Made by a program: the position numbers and the translations under genes. From Hymenolepis diminuta (taxonomy: Eukaryota; Platyhelminthes; Cestoda; Cyclophyllidea; Hymenolepididae), in contig CAADRB010000042.1 of assembly GCA_900708905.1 (NCBI GenBank), positions 735,288 to 799,287 on the forward strand: a stretch of 64,000 nucleotides of DNA. Reading direction: 5' to 3'. The notes beneath the pieces are model-generated. The model ran no database searches, was not told the origin of the DNA, and was given only the letters and a program-made list of their open reading frames with translations. This document shows, in pieces, positions 1-11,928 of the stretch. Each line of letters starts with the position of its first letter. Position 1 is the first letter of the stretch.

Positions 1-3000
1 CTTCGACCGCAGTTTTTTCCACTCAGTCCTTCCTCATGACAACAGAGATCAATCCCCAGAACCTACAAGATCTACTCTACATAACACTTACAACTGATGA
101 TATTGTGTTAAACGTACCAGGTACGCAAATAAGGCTGCCGATTTACTTGGTGCTTTTTCGCTACGCTTATGCACTACTTATTTTCATTTCAGAGTCTTTC
201 AATCAACAATCAGAGACTGGTGAGGTCACTAGTGGGGATATCACTTTCTCCCTTCTTCTCCCAATGAAACTTCCCCCTCAATCAGATGGACCTATGTTAA
301 GCCTGGTTCTTGAGAAACGGTCGATTCCAATATGTGGTCCACTCGAACCACTTAATCCGGGAACTACGGAATATCTAACAATTGGGTGCATGCTTAGGAG
401 AGGAATAATTTGCTATCTTCCATTTATCCAATCTTGGTTCAACAGACTTCCACAGATACAGACAGATTACCTGTCTGTAGATTATCCTTCACTAATGAGT
501 CCAGGATGTGTAGTTCAGACTTACGTATGTTTAGAGTCGTATGCAATTCAAGCGCCACCGGTCTGTGCATTCAAATCAATGGAAAATAATAGTGAAATGC
601 TGAAAATGGGACCCAGGTTAGATACCCTTAGACCCATGATTTTCACAAAGGGCGCGACCCTAATTACAAGGACTGAACCCTTCACTATGTGTCTTGGAAC
701 TCTGAAGAAGCCCAAACTCATGCTGATTCCACCATTTAACACTCAGGTAACGTCCACTTCATCACATTTGTTTATTGTATTAAAGCTTCATATTAAAAAT
801 TCTTTTGATGAGCATGAGGTATAGAGGCTCAGCTGTTGTTGTTTTAAGCACCTACACTTTTAAGCAGTTTATTTTTACTGGTAATGGGAATCGCTCAATG
901 CCTTAGTGGTAACTTGTACTTCCCTTGTGTTTGAGGTCAAGTGATCAGTGCTTATCGGTGCTCATCCGTTGTTTTGGTGGCCGACCGCAGTGTAATTCCG
1001 GTGATAGAATGCGAGTTTCTCAAGGATATCTTTCCTCTACTCAGGTCAAGTGCCGCTAACTTTTTCCCTAATAGGCTTGCGAGTTTTTTTTTGTTCTATC
1101 TTTATAAACGGAACGGTATCAATCGGTCTTCAGCTAGAATATTCCGCATAGCAATTACAGTTTTATGACTTTCTTATTTGATGATAAAGTTTACTTCAAT
1201 CTGAGCTTGGATTGAGTCCTCCGGTATTACTATTTTTGTTGTCAGTCTATGAATTATTTTATATAAATATATACTTCCTAGATCTAGTTCTTTACATGAA
1301 AATAACGGAATGTTGTAATCCTCTGTTATATCTTATGGGTACTGAAAAATAACTATGGTCATCTTGATTCTATCGTTATAGAATAATAGACAGGATTGAT
1401 AATCGATTATAGAAGTAATTGGGGATCAGGGATCTGACCCCGTTGATTTTATTGCAAACAATCAGGTTATGCAGATGAGTTGAGTAGAATTGAGAGTATC
1501 AGATTTCAAAGTGGGGTAATTTATCGAAAAATGCGGAGTTTTGTTATGAATACTTATCAGTTATTACTTGCTCAATGTGCATACCCATAGAGGATTCTTT
1601 TTATCTAATTTCCCCACTAAGAAACTCATAACCTTATCTCGCTTTATTTTCCATAGACTCAAACTTCACCGATGACTCTTGATCAAGCCCGGTTCAAATC
1701 TCTTCTGAAAGAATCACAAGAAGTTAATTGGCTATTTGGTGGTAATTTCCCCAGTGATAATTTAAGAATTATGAAAGTGGATTGCCTACAAGTTTGCTTC
1801 GTCAATAGGGGATCGCCTGGAGAGGTAGCTTTTCAAAAATATCATTCTTCTCATTTTCAGTCCATTAGCTTTATTCTATCTTTTTATTTTCTTACAGGCA
1901 CCCTGTGTAGACATACGTATGACGATCGATAACTTACACGTTGATTGCTGTATTGACAGTTTAGTTGCTTTGCAACTCATTGCGGATAATCTCAGTGATA
2001 AACCTAAACCAAGTAATCCTAAGAGGGCTAATTCAATGCCTCTTCTGCGGAACTATAGCCATGCTGATGAAATAGTTGATCAACTTTCCTCCGCAATGAG
2101 TGATGTCGGAGTATTAGATTATACACCTCGACAGGCAGATGTTAAAATAATTGAACAACATGGAGGATTTATGTTTGTCGATAGGAAACCTGACGGTTCT
2201 GAACGAAAACCTTTGAAAGTACTTGAAGATGGAACTATGGTCATGTTCTATACACCACCTGTTGACTTTGACCCAAACTTTTATTCGATTGATCGGAAAG
2301 TTCTGGAAGAAAGTTCGAGTCGAAAGGGTCTCTTTATGGATCCACCGGGCAGCGAAACAGGCTTTGCTTTTACCCTCTATGAATCATCGATTGTGGTACG
2401 AATCTGCGTTGGCTTAGATTTTCCCATTCTCTCGGCCAGTAAGTAGCCCGTATATCAAATTTTGACCGAAAGGTTTTCTGATACGCAATATAGAAATATT
2501 CAGTTGCATTTAGGCTTTAATTTTTAGGCCCTTTGCTTCAGGTTTAACTGGTGGTTTAGATTTGGACAAATTGGCATAATTTTATTTGATATGCGGTTTT
2601 TATATCCTTCGAAGAACATACGCAAGAATTAATTGTGGCAAATATAGAGATTTTTTTCAGAGCTCTTTTAGATAAGCTTAGAATAGCGGGTTTTTAGGAA
2701 ATGTCGATCCTTTCGGGCCTTTGCTTAAGAAGAAACAGTTAAGCACACGGACCTGCAAAAAGGTGGGAATACAGTGTTAGGAGAAGCTTAGGATAGGAAT
2801 AGGAGAATAATGTTATGCATTGATGTGATCTTCCAATTTTTGAATTCCGAATCCATCGGACTGTTTGATCTATATCCTTTTATATTGTTATTATCGCCCA
2901 TGTCAATGCAAAAACTTCCACGTCTTTCAATTGATGGAAACCATCTGAAAAAGGGTAACAGCGCGTGTGTCCAGTACCTATTAAGAAATAGGTAACGATG

Positions 3001-6000
3001 TCAGCGCATCAGGAGCCTTTGAATTCTGGAAGCGTCAAGCTACTCATATCCACATCAGTTATATTTTTCTCTTTGTAATGAATTGTCAGATAGGAGTTAT
3101 CAGGTACTACCCCAGACGTTTTAGTAGAACTCAATAAAGTTCACTCAGGGAGAACTCCAGCTTATTGTTACTTAATATTTTAATTCACAAACTTCACTTC
3201 CTAGAAGTTTTAGTGGCAATCTTGACTAATAGTTTATTTACACTTTGCTCTATATAATTCACTGGCGTAATAGTAAATTCTTGCACTTCTGTCCATTTTA
3301 GATGCAGAGCTGAGAGAGTGCTTTAAAAACGTCAAGCAACCCTTTACTACGCAACGAGTCAAAGAAGGAGTTGCCCTAAAATTGTCAGATATATACTTCC
3401 GAAATTCTACCTTTGAACCTCCTGATAATATGCAAATCGGCCCTTACGGTTCATTCAAGGAGTTAAAGCGTATTCATAACGAATCTCCCGCAGTAACAAG
3501 GTATATTTTTCAAGTGGGGGACTTCAAAATCGTCGACGAATTAAAGGACTCAAAAGCACGTCATCTGCTCTATGTTCCAAAGGTGACTCGCGTCTTTAGA
3601 AATGGGAAGTATGTCGAAGCTCTGCGTTTCTGTGTCCTTCTCTGGCCCTCAGTGTATATGCTTGACTTTGAAGCTGAAGCAAAAGCGTCCGTCCAACCTC
3701 TGAATGTTGTTCTAGATCAAGTAACGTTCAACTTCCTCCGCGGATATCATGAATGTTTCAATAACCTGTCCGAAATCAGCATTAAGAGAATGGGACAATA
3801 CGTCCCCCTTTTGCTCTCTCCTTCTACCGATCTATCTGGGTATCAATCAGAATCATCGAGTGAAGAATTCGTTGACGAGGGAGAGCAACCAATTTTCATC
3901 AGAAAGTTTACCCTCTCCCCCAGTCTACCTATACACTTCGACTACCACGGTCATCAGCTAGACATGTCACAGGTTGGCCTGAAATTCTACGCTACCTATT
4001 TGGAAAAAGTAGTATTTTATTTTACCTTACTATTTTGATTTCAGGGTACTTTGGTTGGCCTGATAGCAATGTGTCTTCAGTTGAAAAATGCAGAGTTAGT
4101 CCTACCGAAAAAGGTCTATCAAAAGGGTTTTCGTGGTGTGTCTAGTCTTGTGGAGGCTGTTAGTAATGACTGGATGACAATTTTGAAGGAAAATCTCCCT
4201 CAAATGGTAGTCAAAAACTTTGGTCCCATGCATGAAATTTCCAATATCAGTGAGTTTATTCCTATTTCTTTGGAATCCCGATACTTGGGATGATGTTTTT
4301 AATGCAATGTTGTATCGTCTAGCTGCTGGAATACGGGACTTTGGGACGCATGTTGTAAATGCTTTTCGTGAGCCGATCGAATGCTCTCTCACGGGTCGTA
4401 GAATACGTCAAGGAAGTGGGCGACAAATGAAGCTTATTTCAAGAGAATCAGCGGACCATGTTGTGCGAGGACTGCGAAGGGGTGTTCGAGCCCTTTCAGA
4501 TAACGCTGTCTGGCCTCTTATTGATCTTTCTTCCCAGGGTCTTCATATTACCCAACATTTTGTTGAGGTGAGTTTATTGCAGAAGGTTCAAGCCTTAACA
4601 ATTGTTCGAGATTTCTCAAAGATTGATAGTTAGGGCCGCCCTTGCGTCCTTTTTGGGTTGAAGCTATTTGTAAATGAGTTACCCCAAAGTGAAATGGTTA
4701 CAAAAGGGTTGGTAAAGATAGATAGTCCAATGTTAAAGTATCACAACCAGTAACCAGATGGAGAGTGATATGAATAAGTCTTAAAATCAGTTTTTTACAC
4801 GAGTAGTACGGGAATGCTAGGAAGTAATTGAACGTACCAATATTTGTATTCCAATAATTATGAAAAGGATAGGCTCTTGTCCTAATCGAATCAAGCAGAT
4901 TGAAGCCGATAAACGACTTTTATCGGGTGATATTTACCGAACAAAGCGGAAATAACTGTTTGAAATTGAAAATTGTTAATACCTAGCTAAAGTGAACAAG
5001 GGAAAATAAACCAGTGTTGGTGATATACCACAATTCCATTTCCATTAGTGTAGAAGAGGTATCTTTGAAATAATTGAAAACAGAGAGAGACTTCTGGCGG
5101 AAAAATAATTAAATAGTGTATCATATGCTAACGTTCAGGGACTCGGAAGAACAGATATTGACGTGAAACAGGAATATATTCCAATAAGGGATGACTTGAG
5201 AGGATCAAAGGACTCCTACTTGAGTAGGAATCTTGATTCATCACTTTTTACTTAATGTGTATAATTCACTGTGCCATTTCAATATTTGACCCTAGTTATG
5301 TCTCTGTTGTTCAAGGCTTATCGAGCAGATGGAGTTGCTGGAGCAGAGTAACTAGTTAAAGTGTTTTTCTGGTGGCTTTTAATCTAGACTAGTATCTATT
5401 CCCACTTGTCACATCCTACTTTCAATTTTATCCGAAGGGAAACAGGATAAAAATTACCAGCTCGTGTGATCTGCTTCGGTATCCGACACTCGTAAGTCTG
5501 AGTTCCAAGTTATCACTGCTCTAACATTATCGTCATATGTATTGGAGAGGTAGCAATCGTTCAACTTTCAATTTGAGTAGAAGAATGGCCACTGAAGAGA
5601 ATCTCGCTTTCTTCCCTATATTGTTGAAAATATGCTTTCCGACCTAATTTCCAATTGCTTAAATGTTTAAATTTATAACACTTTTTCCTTCTCAAGACGA
5701 TGTTCGACATTTTGAGTCCTGGTCCTTCAGTGCGAACTAGACATCTGAGTCAAATACATCGATTTCGACCGTCAATTAGTAGTTTCATCCGACCTCATGG
5801 TATTTATAGATGTTTGGCAGCATCAACATCATCATCAACGACTGTTACAGAACCTCAGAATTTGAGGGAAGGAATGTCGCGAGCGGCAGAAGCAGTGAGA
5901 CGGGGAGTTGTGAACCTTGCAACAGATTTTAGCTATCCCATTCTAGTTCCAGATCCAAATAAAGGATCTGTCGGAGCCATCGGTGATGTCCTTCGGCAGA

Positions 6001-6222
6001 TTCCTGCTGTTCCTCTTGCTCCAGTCGTTGTGACTTTACAGGTTAGTAGGCTTTGTCTTTGTGGCTATAGCAAAAGATATTTCATTTCTTCCATGTCTGA
6101 CTTTGTCTCTTTTTCTCCTCTTTCAGGCGAGTAGAAATTTGTTGGATGGTATAAGGAATCAATTTCATCCAGAGGCTAAATTTGAGGAGGAAGAGAAGTG
6201 GAAAGAAAAGGGAAACAATTGA
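1..6222 (+). CDS. ATG2: Autophagy-related protein 2 (ATG2), C-terminal half, 9 exons in window
   Basis: ATG2 is a rod-shaped lipid-transfer protein that moves phospholipid from the ER into the growing phagophore. The window holds about 980 codons of its C-terminal part; the 5' exons lie to the left. Exons: 1-120, 193-746, 1657-1824, 1898-2438, 3302-3972, 4045-4249, 4323-4567, 5697-6041, 6127-6222 (TGA). All phases agree. The family's C-terminal domain is recognisable at 3892-4060, where the residues FDYHG correspond to the conserved WLDYHG signature. GPMHEI (4225-4242), TMFDILSP (5697-5720), VGAIGDVLRQIP (5971-6006) and LLDGIRNQF (6139-6165) match the family's C-terminal landmarks. Five introns are only 72, 73, 72, 73 and 85 bp. 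The 72-bp intron at 121-192 is in frame and could be mistaken for coding sequence. An extra stretch rich in Ser/Thr/Arg (about 5725-5855) precedes the last helical region. The family call is strong; the A or B paralogue cannot be assigned. Confidence 0.93.
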
Positions 6223-6852
6223 GATGTGCCCTCTGCCCTCCTTTCATCACTCCCTAATTCTCAAACAATCATCCATCCTCACTTTCATTATCATTAATTT
6301 CACTCACTCTCATATGTACAGTCGTTGATTTTGTAGATGCCATTTTTTGTCTTAACTATCACTGTAGAGTATATATCAGAGACTTTTTGTACAAAATATC
6401 ACACTTTCATACGTCACCCAACTTTGAATTTTAATTACACCTTTTGGTAATTGCATAATGTAATGCAAATTGGTTTTTGAATATAAATCAGCAATGCAAA
6501 ACAAAACTACTGTTATTTTTTGTAAGTTGTTACTGGAAATGAATTATTTCAACAATGAAAGAATAAACGTGAGAGATCAAGAGAAATAGGAGGAGCATAG
6601 CTAGACCAAGGGAAAGATAGTTGGAAACGCGTCTTCCACGTGGATTTATATGCGGACGGCAAGGAGGAAATTGTAAGTTTTCGTTTTGTTGCGTGTTTGT
6701 TGAATAACGTAATAGGGAGTCAGTAGATGTAAACTCAAGTCAAGGGAAGATGATGAGGCAATCTGAAATATTAAGCAGATTGGAATGAAAATAAATGCAT
6801 TTCCTTCAAGTACGTTTGCTGTGAATTCTTCATATTTTCAGTGTTTGCTCGT
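6223..6852. other. Intergenic: ATG2 3' flank
   Basis: No supportable gene is present. A canonical AATAAA at 6562-6567 on the plus strand, about 340 bp after the ATG2 stop, is a candidate poly(A) signal. The stretch ends where the duplicated block begins. Confidence 0.5.
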
Positions 6853-7699
6853 CTTGTAACTTCAGATGAAACGGAGCCTTGGGTGGTTGCCTACTGAGGG
6901 AAATTTACTAAAAGTCCTCTCATTACCCGTCAGTTTTAGCAAATTTCAACATGCAGTCCAATTTTCCGAAGCCTCATGCCTTTGCCTAATTCCGTAGATT
7001 GGCTAATGAAGCTATTACTACTCATCAAGTTAATAATGGTCAGTCATATGCCCTATTTTTCTGCTCTTCACTTTTCTCTGCTTCGTCGTTCTACAGGCTT
7101 GTGATATTTTTTTGCTGACAATTACTGTTTGTGGACTGTACAAAGTTCCATCCTTAGTCAAATAATATAAATTATTCATTGTAATGATTTATTTTTGATC
7201 ACTTTGATTTTTTGGGGATTGTTTCTATTAAGTAGTTCCCGAAAAAGAAGGATGGCTCCAGTCTTTAATCTTCAGTAGTTTATAATCCGAAAATGCAAGA
7301 AAATTGGGTAGAAATGTTATTATAATAATGAATTCTGCAGCTATAATCAAGGACTTTGAGTAAGGTTGATAGTTTTGTAAGTTTACACTTCTAGTCGGAC
7401 AACTTCAAACAAGAGCAAGCAGAGAATGATGCTAGTGGTGTGCTTCGATCGCAAAGAGTTCGGCTTTTTAATGCATATACTACACTAATCGGATATGCGG
7501 TCACATCTATGAGAAAGTAATTTGGGATTCGAGATTTTTGCTTATTCGCTTCCCAATTCTAAATAATATGTTTTGTTTTGCCCCAAAGATCTTGGAAGAG
7601 TCTCATATTGGATTTAGCATTTCTGATATGTAGGGTTTTAACCTTCCTTGCCAGAAATAGGAAATTACACGTCCTTACCGATTGTTGCGTCTGAGGAGA

Positions 7700-7930
7700 G
7701 GTGATCCCGTCGATTGTGTAGTAGTATTGCTTTCTCTTTTTGATAAAAGTCGCATAAATTTGGCGGCTTTGAACTTTACCGTTTTTGTTGAAGTGAGTTT
7801 TTACGGTTTCAGAAACAGAAGTCGACGTTTTTAGCTGTTTTAGTCAAAACGGCTCAGTCATACCAAAGTCTTACTCGATGTTCTGGTTGATTTGTCTTAA
7901 CCATGACTTCGTAGTTAAATTAAGATTTCT
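7700..7930 (+). repeat. Dispersed repeat, also in a gamma-tubulin intron
   Basis: This stretch and its duplicate at 38570-38800 share a diverged but collinear match with 16272-16480. The shared landmarks are GTGATYCCGYCGAT, AACAGAARTYGACGT, TTTTAGTCA, ACCAAAG and TTGYCTTARCC in the same order. The family is not identified and I see no coding capacity. Confidence 0.55.
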
Positions 7931-8441
7931 TCCACCATTTCACTGTAGCCAATAGCACGTCATTTTTACTTTGCTTCAAAATTTCCTTTTTATTTTCTTT
8001 CATCTAACACTTTTCCTACGTATTACTGAAAATGAGAATTTATTTTCACTGTTACTGGCTTTATTTTTGCTTTAGGCGAAATTCTCGCTTATTCCTTCCT
8101 TACTACACATTTTACTCGTATCTTCATATTATTGATAGATTTTTCAGCCCGCTAAGAAGTAATCTGCTTAGACTTCTCATCATCAGTACGGTATTATTGT
8201 GTTTCGGATGAAAAATATTCTGTTTCCATCTTAGGTTGGCATAATTTCATGTTCATGGTAGTTGCTATTTCGCTCTTTGGTTCAATTTTTATTCTCGTTA
8301 TGCGCCATTACCTAACTAAATATCATAGAGCGGACTGGCTCAGTTCAGGACGGTTCTCTGTTGGAGGCCTGTGTGAATAAAGTTCTCTCCTATCATGTGT
8401 CCGAGTGAGATGAAGATTACTGTAATTGGAAGAGTTAACTA

Positions 8442-9750
8442 TCAGGTTGCAACAGAAGTTCTGTCTAATTTTGAGCTATGTGTTTAGGGCACGATTTCTT
8501 CAATTTAGCTTCTTAATGTTGCATGCTTATCTATGGTAATTGATAAAATAGTATTTCTTCTTTCAGGTTGCGTGATAATTATCGTCATTAATAACTATTT
8601 CTAGNNNNNNNNNNNNNNNNNNNNNNNNNNNNNNNNNNNNNNNNNNNNNNNNNNNNNNNNNNNNNNNNNNNNNNNNNNNNNNNNNNNNNNNNNNNNNNNN
8701 NNNNNNNNNNNNNNNNNNNNNNNNNNNNNNNNNNNNNNNNNNNNNNNNNNNNNNNNNNNNNNNNNNNNNNNNNNNNNNNNNNNNNNNNNNNNNNNNNNNN
8801 NNNNNNNNNNNNNNNNNNNNNNNNNNNNNNNNNNNNNNNNNNNNNNNNNNNNNNNNNNNNNNNNNNNNNNNNNNNNNNNNNNNNNNNNNNNNNNNNNNNN
8901 NNNNNNNNNNNNNNNNNNNNNNNNNNNNNNNNNNNNNNNNNNNNNNNNNNNNNNNNNNNNNNNNNNNNNNNNNNNNNNNNNNNNNNNNNNNNNNNNNNNN
9001 NNNNNNNNNNNNNNNNNNNNNNNNNNNNNNNNNNNNNNNNNNNNNNNNNNNNNNNNNNNNNNNNNNNNNNNNNNNNNNNNNNNNNNNNNNNNNNNNNNNN
9101 NNNNNNNNNNNNNNNNNNNNNNNNNNNNNNNNNNNNNNNNNNNNNNNNNNNNNNNNNNNNNNNNNNNNNNNNNNNNNNNNNNNNNNNNNNNNNNNNNNNN
9201 NNNNNNNNNNNNNNNNNNNNNNNNNNNNNNNNNNNNNNNNNNNNNNNNNNNNNNNNNNNNNNNNNNNNNNNNNNNNNNNNNNNNNNNNNNNNNNNNNNNN
9301 NNNNNNNNNNNNNCAGGAAAAACGGCCTTCTTTGATCAATAGAAAAGGAGTGATTCTGCAGTCCTTGGCACCATGACAATGCCAGACTCCACACTTCAAG
9401 AGCGACCAAAAATCTTGTTGAAGAATCTGGCTGGGAAGCCATGCATCTCCCACCATATTCTCTCGGTCTTCTCTTGCACCAACCAATTTTCATCTTTTCA
9501 GGAGCTTACAGAATCATTAAATGGGGCAAAGGCTTACTTCAAGAGAAGAGGTCGAAACGAAGCTAGTTTCTTTTTTTGAGTCCAAACTGGCTAAATTCTA
9601 TGAAGAAGGAATGAGAAAGCTTATGGCAAGATGGGAAGATGTAATTAATGGAAATGATGACTATGTTGAACACTAAATAAATGCATTTTTGACAAAATTT
9701 TCACTTTAATTCAAATTTTAAGAATGGACAGAACTATCGTTACCGCCTGA
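8442..9750 (+). mobile_element. Mariner-family DNA transposon, copy A, interrupted by assembly gap
   Basis: The 5' end, TCAGGTTGCAACAGAAGTTC (8442-8461), is the near-perfect inverse of the 3' end closing at 9750, and both ends are flanked by TA (8440-8441, 9751-9752), the mariner target duplication. Positions 9314-9676 encode a degraded transposase C-terminus in mixed frames: an INRKGVIL block, then SGWEAMHLPP-like and FYEEGMRKLMARWEDVI residues, then DDYVEH and a stop. The third catalytic Asp region is damaged. An AATAAA overlaps the stop (9676-9681). The 709-base N run would give a total of 1309 bp, the usual mariner size. The N-terminal and central transposase would lie inside the gap. Confidence 0.85.
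8605..9313. other. Assembly gap (709 N)
   Basis: The run of N lies inside mariner copy A. Reading frames that cross it on either strand are artefacts. The sister gap in copy B is 594 N, so the lengths are probably estimates. Confidence 0.99.
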
Positions 9751-9849
9751 TATTTTGATGATCATTCACCGTCAGTCTGTTAAGGTAAGTAATTTCCAAA
9801 CATCATCCTGAGCCGGTTAATTAACTCAAATTTATTCTTTCAATAAAGG

Positions 9850-11340
9850 TACTATTAAATAAGTTTTTCCGTCAAGAGGTCTCGTCGGAACTCGAACCTG
9901 GAGCTGGACCATGAACCGCGATCGGTCAACCTGAGAGGACTCGGAAATACCGATCATCTATTGACCGAGGGACCCACTCTCATCCGACAATTATCCGACG
10001 AATATCAGAAGCAGTCACTACCAAGATGCCGATTTTGTGGAGAACATCGTTATCATCAAGACTACCCTATCGAAGACGTCGCTGCCAGAATTGCAACGAT
10101 AATGATCAAAAAGAAGGCTTCTGCCGAGAACCTTCTACGAACAGTTCAACTAGACAGAACTCGACCAATAAGAGACCATTAATTCACACGTGGCAGAACT
10201 GTGATACGTTAATGCTAAATGTTCATTCAAAAAAATACGTTAAACTAAGTATTAATGGTATACCATTTGAGCGCCTGATCGATACTGGCTCCGATATCTA
10301 ATGCTGTGCAACTCTACGTATCAATGCGATGAGAGGCTACATTCCTGGAGAGGACGATCTTCAAGAAGTGCTACGTTACAGATCGAAATATTAACCTAAT
10401 GGGCCTAGGCTGAATCGATGAGCTCAACCTTATCCAATTCTCAGACGAAAACGAAACCTGCCAGAGATCTACTCTCGAACCTACGAAAGCGGAAAACCTC
10501 GTGAGAGGATGCTACCAGTGCCTGCATGTTGCCGAAATCCCACATCCTTCTATTCATATTCAATCGCCAAAACCAGATTCTCTTAGGATTCAGCTATAAC
10601 TTACCACTCCAGACTCACTAAAGGTGCGACATGCACTACGGTGATAAATTGGCATTCGAAAGAGTTCGATGTTATTCTACTCGCTCCCACAACAAGCAGA
10701 TCAGCTATCTCTATTAACCATAAACTCGTGGTGTACCAGAAACGCTCGTTACGGACCCAAGTACACATTTGAATCTACATTTTGCCTAATCATGCTCCGA
10801 TTGATCGATTATTCAGCTAAAGAGATCTCTCGCCGTGTTAAGACAATCCGCCCCCGCAGCAGAATTTAGAGGTCAAGATTTGAGGACAGCGTGTGAAGAG
10901 ATGTTGCAATCAAAAAGACTTTGTGTTCCGATGAAGTCTGGCCCGATGTGCGCATATAGTGTGGACGATCTTGTGTAGGCCCTCAACCATCGTATAAATC
11001 ACCAATGGACAGCGGATATGATCACCAAGGCGGATGGAGGTGATATCTTCTACGTGGGGACCGAAAAGTACACTTGATTTCGCGATCACAATCGACTCAG
11101 ACCAGGGGGGTTTGATTTTTCGAAATGTGAAAACGATCATTCTTTAAATAGTATTGATGCTATTAATTTATTATGTTCTATATCTTACAGCCCACTAATT
11201 CCCGAACAGCCCGTGATCTTCGATGTAGTGCAACGACGTGAAAGAAACGATCAAGATATTATCCACCATGTACTACCAGGACCCGATGGCATTTCCCTCG
11301 TCTCCCAGTCGATCTCACGACGAAGACGGACGAGTGATTA
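9850..11340 (+). mobile_element. Decayed LTR-retrotransposon Gag-Pol fragment (Ty3/gypsy type)
   Basis: Reading across frames on the plus strand gives a Gag-like tail (LLNKFFRQEVSSELEPGAGP, 9849-9908). Next come two damaged zinc-knuckle blocks, PRCRFCGEHRYHQD at 10021-10062 and CQNCNDND..KEGFC at about 10085-10127. An aspartic-protease core follows, with GIPFERLIDTGSDI ending at 10301, where DTG is the catalytic motif. After several stops, NLMGLG and IDELNLI (about 10395-10440) look like the linker before reverse transcriptase. A recognisable reverse transcriptase is absent. The remainder up to 11340 is in broken frames and only loosely resembles a Pol C-terminus. Stops and frameshifts throughout show that the element is dead. 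The subfamily is not certain. Confidence 0.7.
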
Positions 11341-11356
11341 AATCTACGAACGGGCG

Positions 11357-11631
11357 TGTTACATATAAGAAAATAATATTTTCCTAAAATAATTCTTATA
11401 TGTAGGATTCTCCATTTTCTACCTTTTAATTCCCTTTTATTCGAACGAATTCATTTACATTACGGTTGTAAATGGTGTATTATATAAACCGACCTATCAA
11501 TACGAAAACGGGTGTCTTGTGTTGATACAGTGGTTTGGGTTGTTTTGTATTGTGGTGTTGTCGAGTAGTGTTTGTAATTAGTGAAATGTCTTAGGGAATA
11601 TAAAAGTCGGTTACAGTATCCTATAGAGAAG
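11357..11631 (+). repeat. LTR-like arm, plus orientation (inverted partner 11929-12202)
   Basis: The arm begins TGTTACATATAAG directly after the Gag-Pol remnant, as a 3' LTR would, and contains a TATA-like box (TATATAAA, 11481-11488). It is about 93% identical to the reverse complement of 11929-12202 over roughly 275 bp. The exact 3' end (expected ..CA) is not clear. Confidence 0.75.
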
Positions 11632-11888
11632 GGTAGGGCGAACATAAGTAGTGGCCACTTCTGTTAAATTCACGAAGCAGCATGGTAATTCGAGTGGCGT
11701 GGGGGAGATCTGCCATGATGTTCTTATAAATATCACGGCGTTGAGTATACCATGTTGCAAAAGTTTCATATATAAGAGGATTATGATGAAATATACCTTC
11801 ATTTTTCAAGCAGTCTTTGGGATCCTTCGTATACGTTGAGAAATTCATCTGGGTGAAGATATTGAAGAGAGTCGGGCTTCCATATCTG
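11632..11888 (-). pseudogene. Probable Gag N-terminal fragment of a second, minus-strand LTR element
   Basis: On the minus strand, just inside the second LTR-like arm, an ATG (MEARLSSISSP, starting near 11874) and a frameshifted continuation (ATWYTQRRDIYKNIMADLP and RITMLLREFNRSGHY) give a soluble sequence with the W..R..D...M..L pattern seen in retroelement Gag N-termini. Two frames are needed. Identification as Gag rests mainly on its position downstream of an LTR. Confidence 0.4.
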
Positions 11889-11928
11889 CGTAATTCAAAA
11901 CTGCTTCGCCAAGCTGTTGTAATCTGCT

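Larger units (their letters stand above)
6853..9750 (+). repeat. Duplicated block, copy A (partner at 37723-40505)
   Basis: From 6853 to the assembly gap at 8605 the sequence is base-for-base the same as 37723-39474 (constant offset 30870), with no mismatch seen on reading. After the gap, 9314-9736 matches 40069-40491. The two copies then differ at three bases inside the mariner 3' terminal repeat and become unrelated a few bases beyond it. Copy A starts with only the last 15 or so codons (ending PWVVAY and a stop at 6895-6897) of the reading frame that is longer in copy B, so B looks like the source. The block also contains a dispersed repeat (7700-7930) and a mariner element (8442-9750). 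Confidence 0.9.

Noticed and set aside
8563..9493. Long minus-strand open frames over 300 codons (also 39433-40248)
   Set aside because: They are almost entirely undefined bases from the assembly gap; the real content is the plus-strand mariner transposase.
9882..9898. A 17-base complement of a tRNA T-arm and acceptor (TCGTCGGAACTCGAACC), suggestive of a retrotransposon primer-binding site
   Set aside because: The same bases read as part of a continuous Gag-like frame (QEVSSELEPGAGP). The zinc knuckles begin only about 120 bp later, too close for a primer-binding site before a full Gag, and no LTR precedes it.
10910..11140. Minus-strand frame inside the Gag-Pol remnant
   Set aside because: Shadow of the decayed plus-strand retroelement.
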